Assembly (NCBI GenBank): GCA_018400565.1 | Contig: JAGYMP010000316.1 | Coordinates: 1 to 8,048 of the forward strand | Origin: Bacilli bacterium | GTDB taxonomy: Bacteria > Bacillota_I > Bacilli_A > Izemoplasmatales > Hujiaoplasmataceae | Direction: 5' to 3' | Length of the DNA: 8,048 bases | Shown: positions 1 to 7,177 of the stretch, piece after piece | Layout: each line of letters starts with the position of its first letter | How positions within the stretch are numbered: position 1 is the first letter of the stretch | Made by a program: the position numbers and the translations under genes | The notes under the pieces: model-generated | What the model was told of the DNA's origin: nothing | Seen by the model: only the letters and a program-made list of their open reading frames with translations | Databases searched by the model: none

Positions 1-864
1 CTCTTGTATTCGGAGATGGTTTCCGCGAAGGGTATGATGCACAGCAACAAAAGGACGTTTGAGATGATTGATGCGCGTAAAGAAGAACGTCCGTTCGCAC
101 TTCAGTTGTTCGGAAACGAACCAAGCGAAATGGTGAACGCCACAAAGATGCTCACAGATTATGAAAACATTGATATCATCGACATCAACATGGGTTGTCC
201 CGTCAAAAAGGTTGTCAAAACGGGAGCCGGCTCAAAATTGATGATGCATCCCGAGCAGGCTGTCTCAGTCGTGGATGCGATGAAAAAAAATACCGATCGT
301 CCCGTGACCGTGAAAATCCGGGCGGGATGGGATCACGATCACGTGAACGCCGTGTCCTTTGCGAAGAAAATGGAAGAAGCCGGAGCGGATGCCATCGCGA
401 TCCACGGCAGGACACGCTCACAGATGTACGGGGGCAAGGCCGATTGGGATATCATCCGCCGGGTCAAAGAAGCTGTATCAGTTCCCGTCATCGGCAACGG
501 GGATGTGTTTTCCCCCGAAGATTTCATTGCCATGTTAAAACAAACCGGTGTGGACGGCGTCATGATCGGCCGGGGATTATTGGGAAGACCGTGGTTGGTC
601 AAACAGTGTTTGGATCAACTTGAAACGCAAACGTACGATCCTGTGTCCCTGGATGAACGCAAAACGATCATAAAAAAGCACATGCGTTGGTTGGCCGAAG
701 ACAAAGGCGAAAAGATCGCAACCCTGGAAATGCGCACCCACGGGGCATGGTACCTGAAGGGGCTTCCGAATGCGTCAAAGGCAAGAGGCGCGGTTTCACG
801 TGTGAAATCACTTGATGGGTTCATGCGAATTATCAATGAGTATTTTTCGTCGCTTGACGGATAA
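1..864 (+). CDS. dusB: tRNA-dihydrouridine synthase (DusB-type), 5' end cut by window edge
   Basis: FMN-dependent enzyme that reduces specific uridines in the D-loop of tRNA to dihydrouridine, using NADPH; cytoplasmic. The reading frame is open from base 1 and ends at TAA 862-864, so about 287 codons are visible. Family members are roughly 320-340 aa, so the first 35-40 residues, including the usual PMAGVTD-type start of the barrel, lie off the left edge. Seen in order: the YSEMVSAKG segment, NMGCPVKKV with the catalytic cysteine codon at 196-198, VKIRAGW (about 310-330), IHGRTRSQMYGGKADW (400-447; FMN/tRNA contacts in the family), GNGDV (493-507) and GRGLLGRPW (568-594) of the TIM barrel, then the helical C-terminal domain. 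The motif set fits the DusB branch; assignment among DusA/B/C is by resemblance only. It converges with hflX and the two share a palindromic terminator. Confidence 0.95.
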   Translation, partial: LLYSEMVSAKGMMHSNKRTFEMIDARKEERPFALQLFGNEPSEMVNATKMLTDYENIDIIDINMGCPVKKVVKTGAGSKLMMHPEQAVSVVDAMKKNTDRPVTVKIRAGWDHDHVNAVSFAKKMEEAGADAIAIHGRTRSQMYGGKADWDIIRRVKEAVSVPVIGNGDVFSPEDFIAMLKQTGVDGVMIGRGLLGRPWLVKQCLDQLETQTYDPVSLDERKTIIKKHMRWLAEDKGEKIATLEMRTHGAWYLKGLPNASKARGAVSRVKSLDGFMRIINEYFSSLDG

Positions 865-869
865 AAAGA

Positions 870-899
870 AAAGCCCGGATTCAGCTGAATCCGGGCTTT
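870..899. terminator. Bidirectional rho-independent terminator between dusB and hflX
   Basis: A perfect 30-nt palindrome with core AAGCCCGGATT/AATCCGGGCTT and CAGCTG at the centre, lying 5 nt after the dusB stop and 3 nt before the hflX stop (reading from the right). On the minus strand the stem is followed by TCTTTTTAT, a good U-tract that overlaps the dusB stop codon. On the plus strand it is followed by the weaker TTGGTTTAT-type tract. It probably ends hflX transcription efficiently and dusB transcription less so. Confidence 0.85.
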
Positions 900-902
900 G
901 GT

Positions 903-2144
903 TTATACGATGAACCGTTTGTAACGGCGATACATGACATCATCCAATTCACAATCGATATGGATGCCGTCATTTTCATAGGTTGTTTTTTTGACGACGG
1001 CGTGGTCTCTGAGATGATTGTAAATGTCGCCTTCGTCAAAGGGAAGCACCATGCGGACGCGGTGGATTTCGGAAAAGAGGAGCACATCGATCATATGCAT
1101 CAACTCATCGATGCGGTCTTTGTTCAGGGCACTCATGAAAAGGTGCGGGTTTTTGGTGCCGGTCGGTTTTTGTTTGACTTTATCCATCTTGTTGTAGACG
1201 TACAAGACAGGGATGTCTTTGACACCGATTTCCTTTAAAACGTCTTCGGCAATCCTTGTGTGGCGTTCATATTCGGGGTCGGAGACATCGATGACATGGA
1301 TGATCAGGGATGATTCGGTAATTTCCTCAAGCGTGGATTTAAATGCCTCAATCAGGTGATGGGGAAGCCTTGAGATGAAGCCGACGGTGTCCGTTACCAA
1401 AAAATCACGCTTGTCTTTGTGGGTGATTTTTCTGGTCTTTGTTTCCAATGTCGCAAACGGCATGTCTTTTGCACGCATCGTCTCACCTGAAAAAGCATCG
1501 GATTTCTCCAACAAGGCATTCATCAATGTTGATTTCCCGGCATTTGTGTAACCGACAAGGCTGACGGTTTTGATCATGCCGGCTTTTCTTCTTTTGCGTT
1601 GGCTTCTGCGTGTGATCACAATGTCCTTCAGATCTTTTTTGAGTTTGGCGATGTTGTCCCTGAGGATGCGCCGGTCGAGTTCAAGTTTCTGTTCGCCCGG
1701 TCCTTTGGAACCCGTGCCGCTTTTTTGTCTTGAGAAGGATTCACCCAAGCCGATAATCCTTGGCAACATGTAAGAGGACTGGGCCAATTCAACCTGAAGC
1801 TTGGCTTCTTTTGTTCTTGCCCGTCTCGCAAAGATGTCTAAGATGAGAATCGTCCGGTCGATGATTGAGATGTCAATGGCTTCCTCAAGATTGTATAACT
1901 GCGAGGGACTCAACTCATCATCAAAAATCAGCATATCAGCGCCGTGTGTTTCGATTGCCGTTTTGATGTCATCGATTTTACCTGAACCGATGTAAAAGTT
2001 TGCGGTCGGACGCTCGCGTTTTTGTCTGATGATTTCGACGGGTTTAAGATGGCAGGCCCGTGTGAGATTTTTTAGTTCTTCGAGATCATAATCGCTGTGT
2101 GTGTATTTGTCAGTGTCGAGCACGATCAAAATAGCTTTTTCCAT
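903..2144 (-). CDS. hflX: Ribosome-associated GTPase HflX
   Basis: GTPase of the Obg/HflX superfamily that binds the 50S subunit; family members split stalled or stress-inactivated 70S ribosomes. The 413-aa length matches the family (about 410-430). Seen, numbered from the chosen start: N-terminal HflX domain (about 1-110), the glycine-rich signature GTGSKGPGEQKLELDRR (143-159), a basic coiled helix (160-188), then the G domain with G1 GYTNAGKST (198-206), G2 ATLET (231-235), G3 DTVGF (252-256), G4 NKMD (318-321) and G5 SAL (338-340), and a short C-terminal domain. The ATG whose first base is 2144 was chosen because AAGGTGAT (2155-2148 on the minus strand) lies just upstream and homology begins there; an in-frame extension to 2309 would run through the divergent promoter region and into yfhO. 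All key GTPase motifs are intact. It is transcribed divergently from the glycosylation operon. Confidence 0.96.
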   Translation of the reverse strand: MEKAILIVLDTDKYTHSDYDLEELKNLTRACHLKPVEIIRQKRERPTANFYIGSGKIDDIKTAIETHGADMLIFDDELSPSQLYNLEEAIDISIIDRTILILDIFARRARTKEAKLQVELAQSSYMLPRIIGLGESFSRQKSGTGSKGPGEQKLELDRRILRDNIAKLKKDLKDIVITRRSQRKRRKAGMIKTVSLVGYTNAGKSTLMNALLEKSDAFSGETMRAKDMPFATLETKTRKITHKDKRDFLVTDTVGFISRLPHHLIEAFKSTLEEITESSLIIHVIDVSDPEYERHTRIAEDVLKEIGVKDIPVLYVYNKMDKVKQKPTGTKNPHLFMSALNKDRIDELMHMIDVLLFSEIHRVRMVLPFDEGDIYNHLRDHAVVKKTTYENDGIHIDCELDDVMYRRYKRFIV

Positions 2145-2159
2145 AGCATCACCTTCTCT

Positions 2160-2190
2160 ATTATAACGCATTCTTTTGATTTTTGCGTAA
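2160..2190 (-). promoter_or_regulatory. Putative sigma-A promoter of hflX
   Basis: On the minus strand a consensus -10 TATAAT lies at 2165-2160, preceded after a long 19-nt spacer by a weak -35-like TTACGC (2190-2185). The -10 ends only 15 nt before the hflX ATG, so the predicted transcript would start near 2153, inside the Shine-Dalgarno sequence. An alternative minus-strand -10-like TATCAT at 2229-2224 would give a longer leader, but its -35 is poor. Confidence 0.55.
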
Positions 2191-2204
2191 TGTCCTGAAA
2201 AACG

Positions 2205-2233
2205 ATGAGGAAAGAATGAAAATATGATATAAT
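2205..2233 (+). promoter_or_regulatory. Extended -10 promoter of the yfhO glycosylation operon
   Basis: TATAAT at 2228-2233 preceded by TG at 2225-2226 gives the extended -10 element TGATATAAT. The -35 region (about 2205-2211, ATGAGGA) matches poorly, which extended -10 promoters tolerate. The predicted start is near 2240, leaving a leader of about 26 nt with AAAGGA at 2251-2256. It is back to back with the hflX promoter in the 121-bp intergenic region 2145-2265. Confidence 0.7.
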
Positions 2234-2265
2234 TATGTGTAATCGGGACGAAAGGATTTTTGCAC

Positions 2266-5200
2266 ATGAAAGCATGGGATTCAATCAAAAAACGTTGGAC
2301 AAAAATCAAATCATTCCTGTCTGAGGGAAAACACCGTTTTCAGACCTTTATGGATAGCACATATGCCGACCGGAGGAAAACTCTCAAGGTCTTGTTTTGG
2401 TTTGTTTTCACGGTTTTGTTTTGTCTGCAGGCCGCCATCATCCTTTTGAATAACAGCTTTTATACGAATTTTTCGGATGATATCCTGCAATATTACACCA
2501 TCATCACCGATTTCATCAATCAGATCAAAGACGGGACATTGTCTTTATACAATCTGAATAACTATCTGGGGGCATCATATTTTTCGGATTCCTATTACAT
2601 TCCGCTTGATATCTTTACGTTCACGACATTCGGCCTCAGTTATGTGATGCCGATCGAATTGGCATATTCGGTGACCGAACACATCAAGATATTGGCCGGT
2701 GTGATGACGTTTGTGTATTACCTCTCACTCAAAGGTATGAAAAACCGCACGTTGTTTTGGATGGGGCTTGTTTATTTCGTGGCAGGCGGCAGTGTGAGTT
2801 TCATGGCATTTCCGGTTTTCCTTTCGTTGATTTTCTATTTGCCGCTGGGATTGCTTGTCATCCATTGGTTCTTTAAGAAAAAGGCTTGGGTCGTGCCGCT
2901 TTATGTCGCGGCTGTCGTGTTTTATGATTTTTACATCGCTTATATGGTATTGGCGTTTGTCTCCGTCATGTTTATCGTCGAGTACATGAAATATGAGAAG
3001 ATGAATCTGTGGGCTTTCTTGAAATCCGGTATGTCTTTTTTGGCGCTTTTGTTGTTGGGTGTGGCGATGTCACTCGTCATCCTTTATCCCTCGGTGCTTT
3101 TCATCCTGGAAGATACCTACCGGCCCGAAGGACATTTCAACGGCTGGGATGTCAGTGTCTTCGGTATGACGTTGACGTTGTTTCCGGTGGAGATTTACAT
3201 CCGCATGCTTGCGAAATTGTTCACCGAACAGCGACCGATCGGTTTTTACGGATTTGCCAATGATTACAGTCTTGAACATGTGTCGCTCTTCATCACGGTC
3301 ACGGGGCTTGTGTTCATGAATTATGTATATTTCATGAAAGACCGGGTGGCCAATGTTTACAAGGTGTTGATCCCGGTCGGGCTTGTCTTCATGTTCTTTC
3401 CGATTTTCTCACAGGTGTTCACGGCCACTTTGGATAAACCATACACACGGTGGATCAATTTCATTCCCCTTGTGATGACATTGATCTTGGCCCATGTTTT
3501 TGATGAACACGGATTTGAAAAAACCGATAAGATCAAAACGTTTTTGATCGCATTGGTGTTGTCGGCGCTTAATCTTTACATCATTTTGTATTATCATTTC
3601 CGACTTGAAGGAAACGAACATTTCTCATCAAGGGATATGCTGGAATTTGATTATTATCTTTTGATGGCATCATTCGTTTTCTTGCTTTTGATTATCCTCT
3701 TTTTGTTCATCAAGAGACACGGGTGGATCAAATACATCTTTTTGGCTGAATGCGTAGTCGCGATGGCATATGTCTACAGCGGGCCGTTTTCCGTGCACGA
3801 TAAAATTGATACATTTGAGAACATGCGTGACATCGACGGTTTCTTGCGTGAAGCGCTCGGTGATGAGGAAGAATTCTACCGCGTGTATGTCGACATTGAC
3901 CGGTTTGACGCCGAGGATACGAATTTCAACCGGATGACGTTTTGTCCGACGAACACACGGATTTTCCATTCGTGGACGGATGCGGAGACGTCGCTTTTGA
4001 CGGAGCTAATCTTCAACCGGACGGAATACCAGACGAAAGAGTCATTGAATCAATTCGGTATTTATCTCAATGTGTTTTTGGGTTACCGCTATGTGATGGT
4101 CGATGCCGATTATGATTACGCATTTCCGGACGATTTGTTTACATTGGTGTATGCCGATCATGATTATATGCTTTATGAGATTGACGATGTCACGAGCTTC
4201 AATGTGTATGAGACCTATGCATCCCTTGATGCTTATGATGCGTTCACACGGTCGGCCCCGATGTTTCAAAAACAAGCTTATCTCTTCAACCGTGCGATCA
4301 TCGATGAAGATGAGATCGATGTGACGTTCGACCTTGAAAAGGACGAAACATCGTTGTACGGATCGACGCAAAGCATCGATCCGTACACAAGTATCGATTT
4401 GTATCACATTGAAAACAAAACGAGTCCGACGGACGATACCGTGAAGGAATACTATGTCATGGACACTGATGATCTGAACATCGGTTTTGATGTCGGCGCG
4501 TTGTACATGCGTTCACGGTGGATCGGTTCATCGCGATACGGTGAGATTTTCATGGAGAATGCCGACGGGGACACACGGATGTGCCAAATCACAGAGGACG
4601 AAGCCCATCAGATTAAGTGTGAGTTTTGGGAAGAACCGAGCGCCATCTATTTTGAAGCGGAAAGCATCAAACATCTGACGAAAAAGATCGATGTCCGCAT
4701 GGAACGCGCCATTGACCGCAAAGCTTACCTTGTTTATGATTTGTCAGGAGAGGGCTTGCCGGTTGATTTTGGTGCACTTTACTTCACATTGACAAACAAC
4801 CCGGATCTTGAAAGGGTGTTCTTCGTCGATGAAAACGGACGGGAAACCGAAAGTTTCAAGTCGTTTTATTATTTTGACGAAAAACCCGTGAAAGCTTATG
4901 TCTTGAAAACGGGCGATATGTATGATTATTCGAATCTGTTTCATATGGATTTCAAATACACTTATGACAATCTGTCCATGTACCGCGACGCTTTGAACAC
5001 ATCATCGTTGATTGAAAATGCACATCTTGAGATTGACGGACGTTTTATCGATTTGCGGTATGAGAGGACCTCAGATACCACCCGCGATCAACTGGTCGTG
5101 ATCCCGATACCTTATTCTGAGGAATGGCAAAACGAGGACGGGTATGCGACCATGTCCGTGAACGGGGGGTTCTTGGGCGTATTGGTGCCGGAGGATATCC

Positions 5201-5340
5201 GGCATGCGGACATCCAAATGACGTTTCTGCCCAAAGGGTTAAAAGACGGGCTATTGGGAAGTGCCGTGGCATGGTTTGTTTACGGCGGTATTTTCGGGAT
5301 TATGTGGATAAAACGCAGGAAGGAACGAAAGGGTGCATAA
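2266..5340 (+). CDS. yfhO: YfhO-family GT-C-like membrane glycosyltransferase
   Basis: Predicted polytopic glycosyltransferase that moves a sugar from an undecaprenyl-phosphate carrier to an acceptor outside the membrane; B. subtilis YfhO acts this way in lipoteichoic acid glycosylation with CsbB. At 1024 aa it is larger than that protein (about 860 aa from memory). Seen: a basic cytoplasmic N-terminus (1-40); TM1 about 41-62; a first outer loop with an Asp-Asp pair (71-72), where GT-C enzymes carry catalytic acidic residues; some eleven further membrane segments to about 505, including the YfhO-like YDFYIAYM (220-227); a soluble, acidic, Tyr/Asp-rich domain (about 506-995) ending in the family-typical PYSEEW (949-954) and NGGFLGV (966-972); and a last TM (about 996-1015) followed by KRRKERK. 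ATG 2266 fits AAAGGA at 2251-2256 (9-nt spacing); TTG at 2260 sits too close. First gene of the operon, ending 1 nt before the GT2 gene. The transferase role and donor are inferred from family and context. Confidence 0.88.
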   Translation: MKAWDSIKKRWTKIKSFLSEGKHRFQTFMDSTYADRRKTLKVLFWFVFTVLFCLQAAIILLNNSFYTNFSDDILQYYTIITDFINQIKDGTLSLYNLNNYLGASYFSDSYYIPLDIFTFTTFGLSYVMPIELAYSVTEHIKILAGVMTFVYYLSLKGMKNRTLFWMGLVYFVAGGSVSFMAFPVFLSLIFYLPLGLLVIHWFFKKKAWVVPLYVAAVVFYDFYIAYMVLAFVSVMFIVEYMKYEKMNLWAFLKSGMSFLALLLLGVAMSLVILYPSVLFILEDTYRPEGHFNGWDVSVFGMTLTLFPVEIYIRMLAKLFTEQRPIGFYGFANDYSLEHVSLFITVTGLVFMNYVYFMKDRVANVYKVLIPVGLVFMFFPIFSQVFTATLDKPYTRWINFIPLVMTLILAHVFDEHGFEKTDKIKTFLIALVLSALNLYIILYYHFRLEGNEHFSSRDMLEFDYYLLMASFVFLLLIILFLFIKRHGWIKYIFLAECVVAMAYVYSGPFSVHDKIDTFENMRDIDGFLREALGDEEEFYRVYVDIDRFDAEDTNFNRMTFCPTNTRIFHSWTDAETSLLTELIFNRTEYQTKESLNQFGIYLNVFLGYRYVMVDADYDYAFPDDLFTLVYADHDYMLYEIDDVTSFNVYETYASLDAYDAFTRSAPMFQKQAYLFNRAIIDEDEIDVTFDLEKDETSLYGSTQSIDPYTSIDLYHIENKTSPTDDTVKEYYVMDTDDLNIGFDVGALYMRSRWIGSSRYGEIFMENADGDTRMCQITEDEAHQIKCEFWEEPSAIYFEAESIKHLTKKIDVRMERAIDRKAYLVYDLSGEGLPVDFGALYFTLTNNPDLERVFFVDENGRETESFKSFYYFDEKPVKAYVLKTGDMYDYSNLFHMDFKYTYDNLSMYRDALNTSSLIENAHLEIDGRFIDLRYERTSDTTRDQLVVIPIPYSEEWQNEDGYATMSVNGGFLGVLVPEDIRHADIQMTFLPKGLKDGLLGSAVAWFVYGGIFGIMWIKRRKERKGA

Positions 5341-5341
5341 C

Positions 5342-6268
5342 ATGAAAAAATTCGCCATTATCATTCCGTCATACAATGAAGAGGAAAATGTACCTTTGTT
5401 TTATGAAGAGGCCATCAAACACCTTGACATCGAGGGGTATGTCTTTGATTTGATCTTTGTCGATGATGGATCGACGGATGAAACGCTTGATGAAATCAAA
5501 GCATTGAGAAAACGGGACAGTCGCGTAAAATATATATCCTTTTCCCGAAATTTCGGGAAAGAGGCTGCCATGCACGCGGGGATGGAAGCTTCACGTGACA
5601 AAGACGGCGTCATCATCATCGATTGCGATCTCCAACAGCCGCCGTCGTTGATCCCTGAGATGATCAACTATCATGAACAGGGCTATAATATCATCTACAC
5701 AAAGAGCAGCAGCCGCAAAAACGAACCGAAACTGAGGACATTTTTCGCCAATTGGTTTTACCGGCTTTATAACCTTTACACAGAACGGCCGCTTGATAAC
5801 GGAGCTAAAGATTTCCAACTTCTGGACCACACCGTGGTGAAGGCGTTTTTGAAAATCAAGGACAGCCACCGGTTTGTCAAAGGAATTTTCTCGTGGGTCG
5901 GCTATAAGAAGAAATGCATTGAATTTGATTTTGTGCCTCGCCGCCACGGCAAAAGCAGCTGGAGTTTTTCGTCATTGCTTAAATATGCGTTTGACGGGAT
6001 GAACCAGTTCTCGACGTTTTTGATGGTCGTACCGTTGATTTTGGCAGTGGTGTCGGTGCTTATGCTCACATCATCCGTGGTGTTGTTTTTCATGGAAATT
6101 ATTACACTTTCATTCTTCTATCTTGCACTTTTGATCGGTGTCGGCATGGTGTTTTTCACCCTGTTCGCTTACGGCGTTTTCTATCTCTTATACCATATGC
6201 GCAAAGAGATCCTGCGTCGTCCGATTTATTTGACGGAGGAAACATCGGAGGATTTGTACATTGAATAA
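5342..6268 (+). CDS. CsbB/GtrB-type family 2 glycosyltransferase (undecaprenyl-phosphate sugar synthase)
   Basis: Predicted to transfer a sugar from a nucleotide donor to undecaprenyl phosphate at the inner face of the membrane, supplying the lipid-linked sugar used by the YfhO protein. The 308-aa length is usual for CsbB, YkcC and GtrB. Seen: IIIPSYNEEENV (6-17), DDGSTD (41-46), SRNFGKEAAMHAG (68-80), the metal-binding D-x-D as DCDLQQPP (94-101; DADLQDPP is more common), GAKDFQLLD (154-162), and an acceptor-site motif RRHGKSSWS (200-208). These are followed by FDGMNQFST leading into two C-terminal membrane segments (about 226-250 and 255-285). ATG 5342 is one base after the yfhO stop, with AAAGGGTG (5328-5335) inside the end of yfhO, so translation is probably coupled. 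An upstream in-frame GTG at 5333 falls within that ribosome binding site and is unlikely. The sugar cannot be told from the sequence. Confidence 0.92.
   Translation: MKKFAIIIPSYNEEENVPLFYEEAIKHLDIEGYVFDLIFVDDGSTDETLDEIKALRKRDSRVKYISFSRNFGKEAAMHAGMEASRDKDGVIIIDCDLQQPPSLIPEMINYHEQGYNIIYTKSSSRKNEPKLRTFFANWFYRLYNLYTERPLDNGAKDFQLLDHTVVKAFLKIKDSHRFVKGIFSWVGYKKKCIEFDFVPRRHGKSSWSFSSLLKYAFDGMNQFSTFLMVVPLILAVVSVLMLTSSVVLFFMEIITLSFFYLALLIGVGMVFFTLFAYGVFYLLYHMRKEILRRPIYLTEETSEDLYIE
5541..5560. repeat. 20-bp perfect palindrome inside the GT2 gene
   Basis: TTTCCCGAAATTTCGGGAAA equals its own reverse complement across all 20 bases. It encodes the conserved Phe-Ser-Arg-Asn-Phe-Gly-Lys stretch of the glycosyltransferase. 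It could form a hairpin in the mRNA or be a dyad protein site. No U-tract follows, so it is not a terminator. It may be coincidence within a conserved coding motif. Confidence 0.6.
6247..6252 (+). promoter_or_regulatory. Ribosome binding site that fixes a TTG start for the GtrA gene
   Basis: GGAGGA lies 8 nt before TTG 6261 but 17 nt before the first in-frame ATG (6270). Spacing therefore favours TTG as the start, giving an 8-nt overlap with the end of the GT2 gene. A second GGAGGA lies slightly further upstream (6235-6240) and is too far from either start. Confidence 0.7.
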
Positions 6269-7127
6269 TATGTTTCGCTGGATCAAACAGACATTTCTGA
6301 CAAAAAAATTCATCACGTTCGGCATTATCGGTGTCATCAACACGTTTATCCACATGGCTGTTTATTTTGTGTTTTATCAGAAAATGGCCGCGGGGACGTT
6401 TTGGTCGAATACAGTAGCCTTTCTTTCCGCGTCGGCATTTTCTTATTTCGCCAACGCGATTTTCACCTTTAAAGCGGAGAACAGGAGTGCGTTTCAGTTT
6501 TCTGCGGTCATGGTCGTCTTTTTCGTCCGGCTTTGGATGAGTAACGGCCTGACAGCCGGATTCGATGTCTTTTTCCGACGTGTCGCCGGCCTTGATTATG
6601 AGGCAGTGCCGCTTGCGTCCGTGTTGGCACCGTTTTTCGGTTCAGCGCTGTTGGTTCCGTTTGCCTACTTTGCCCTGGATTATGTGTTTAAGTGGACCGA
6701 TCGTCATTTGCGCGAAAACCCAAATGCAAGCATTGCCATCTTAACGTTCATGAACCTTTTTTGGCATCTGACGATTTATTATGTGTTTCACATCGTCGCC
6801 GGCTTTTCATTGCCGTTTGCGAATGTGATCGCATTTTCGATTGCGGCGTTTCTTTCCTTTTTGCCGATGGCAGTTTATTATTTCATCAACCGCTACCCAC
6901 ATTGGCTGAGGCACGGGCCGGCGATCCTTGCTACGTTCATCAGCCTTTTGTTGGTGTCGACGGGGCTTGTATTGTTTTTTGATTCCGTTGTGTTTGCATC
7001 GGTTGGAAGCGATGGGTCATGGCATCGGTTGTTGGCACCGTTTTTAGGCACGTTGGTTTTACTGGCGTGGGTCATCGGTTTATACGGGAAATTGCGTGTA
7101 CCGGACAAAAAGCAAACAAACGATTGA
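6261..7127 (+). CDS. Tandem GtrA-family membrane protein (putative lipid-linked sugar flippase)
   Basis: GtrA/GtcA-family proteins are small four-helix membrane proteins thought to help move undecaprenyl-phosphate-linked sugars across the membrane. This one has 288 aa and about eight membrane segments, twice the usual 120-150 aa. First half (about 14-148): TM1 20-39, TM2 51-70 with the GtrA-like SYFANAIFTF (61-70), TM3 about 81-100, TM4 about 118-144. Second half (about 157-279): four more segments. Residues 25-70 align without gaps to 163-208 with 13 of 46 identical, and LAPFFG (122-127) matches LAPFLG (258-263) at nearly the same offset. The second half lacks the Asn/Phe-rich motif of the first and appears degenerate. 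TTG 6261 is chosen from the ribosome binding site; ATG 6270 would remove three residues. It ends in TGA, read as stop. Last gene of the operon, placed directly after its likely substrate-making enzyme. Confidence 0.85.
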   Translation: MNNMFRWIKQTFLTKKFITFGIIGVINTFIHMAVYFVFYQKMAAGTFWSNTVAFLSASAFSYFANAIFTFKAENRSAFQFSAVMVVFFVRLWMSNGLTAGFDVFFRRVAGLDYEAVPLASVLAPFFGSALLVPFAYFALDYVFKWTDRHLRENPNASIAILTFMNLFWHLTIYYVFHIVAGFSLPFANVIAFSIAAFLSFLPMAVYYFINRYPHWLRHGPAILATFISLLLVSTGLVLFFDSVVFASVGSDGSWHRLLAPFLGTLVLLAWVIGLYGKLRVPDKKQTND

Positions 7128-7153
7128 GTTGTGAACCCGAATTGTGATACAAT
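7124..7153 (+). promoter_or_regulatory. Extended -10 promoter of cdaA
   Basis: -10 TACAAT at 7148-7153 is preceded by TG at 7145-7146 (TGATACAAT), with a -35-like TTGAGT at 7124-7129 and an 18-nt spacer. The -35 overlaps the stop codon of the GtrA gene. The predicted start is near 7160, just before the ribosome binding site, so the leader is short. No terminator hairpin is seen between the GtrA gene and cdaA, so read-through from the operon is possible. Confidence 0.65.
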
Positions 7154-7177
7154 AAATATAGGATGGGAGGCATGCAC

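Noticed and set aside
195..623. 142-codon open frame on the plus strand inside dusB
   Set aside because: It lies wholly within dusB in another frame, has a low-complexity Arg/Ser/Gly-rich translation without recognisable motifs, and has no ribosome binding site of its own.
2145..2309. N-terminal extension of HflX by 55 residues
   Set aside because: It would cross the divergent promoter region and the start of yfhO; the ATG at 2144 has a good ribosome binding site and matches where the family begins.
4042..4407. 121-codon antisense open frame within yfhO
   Set aside because: It mirrors the strongly coding yfhO frame, shows no family motif and has no promoter or binding site; a shadow frame.
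5591..5947. 118-codon antisense open frame within the GT2 gene
   Set aside because: It overlaps the conserved glycosyltransferase core on the other strand and shows no recognisable protein features.
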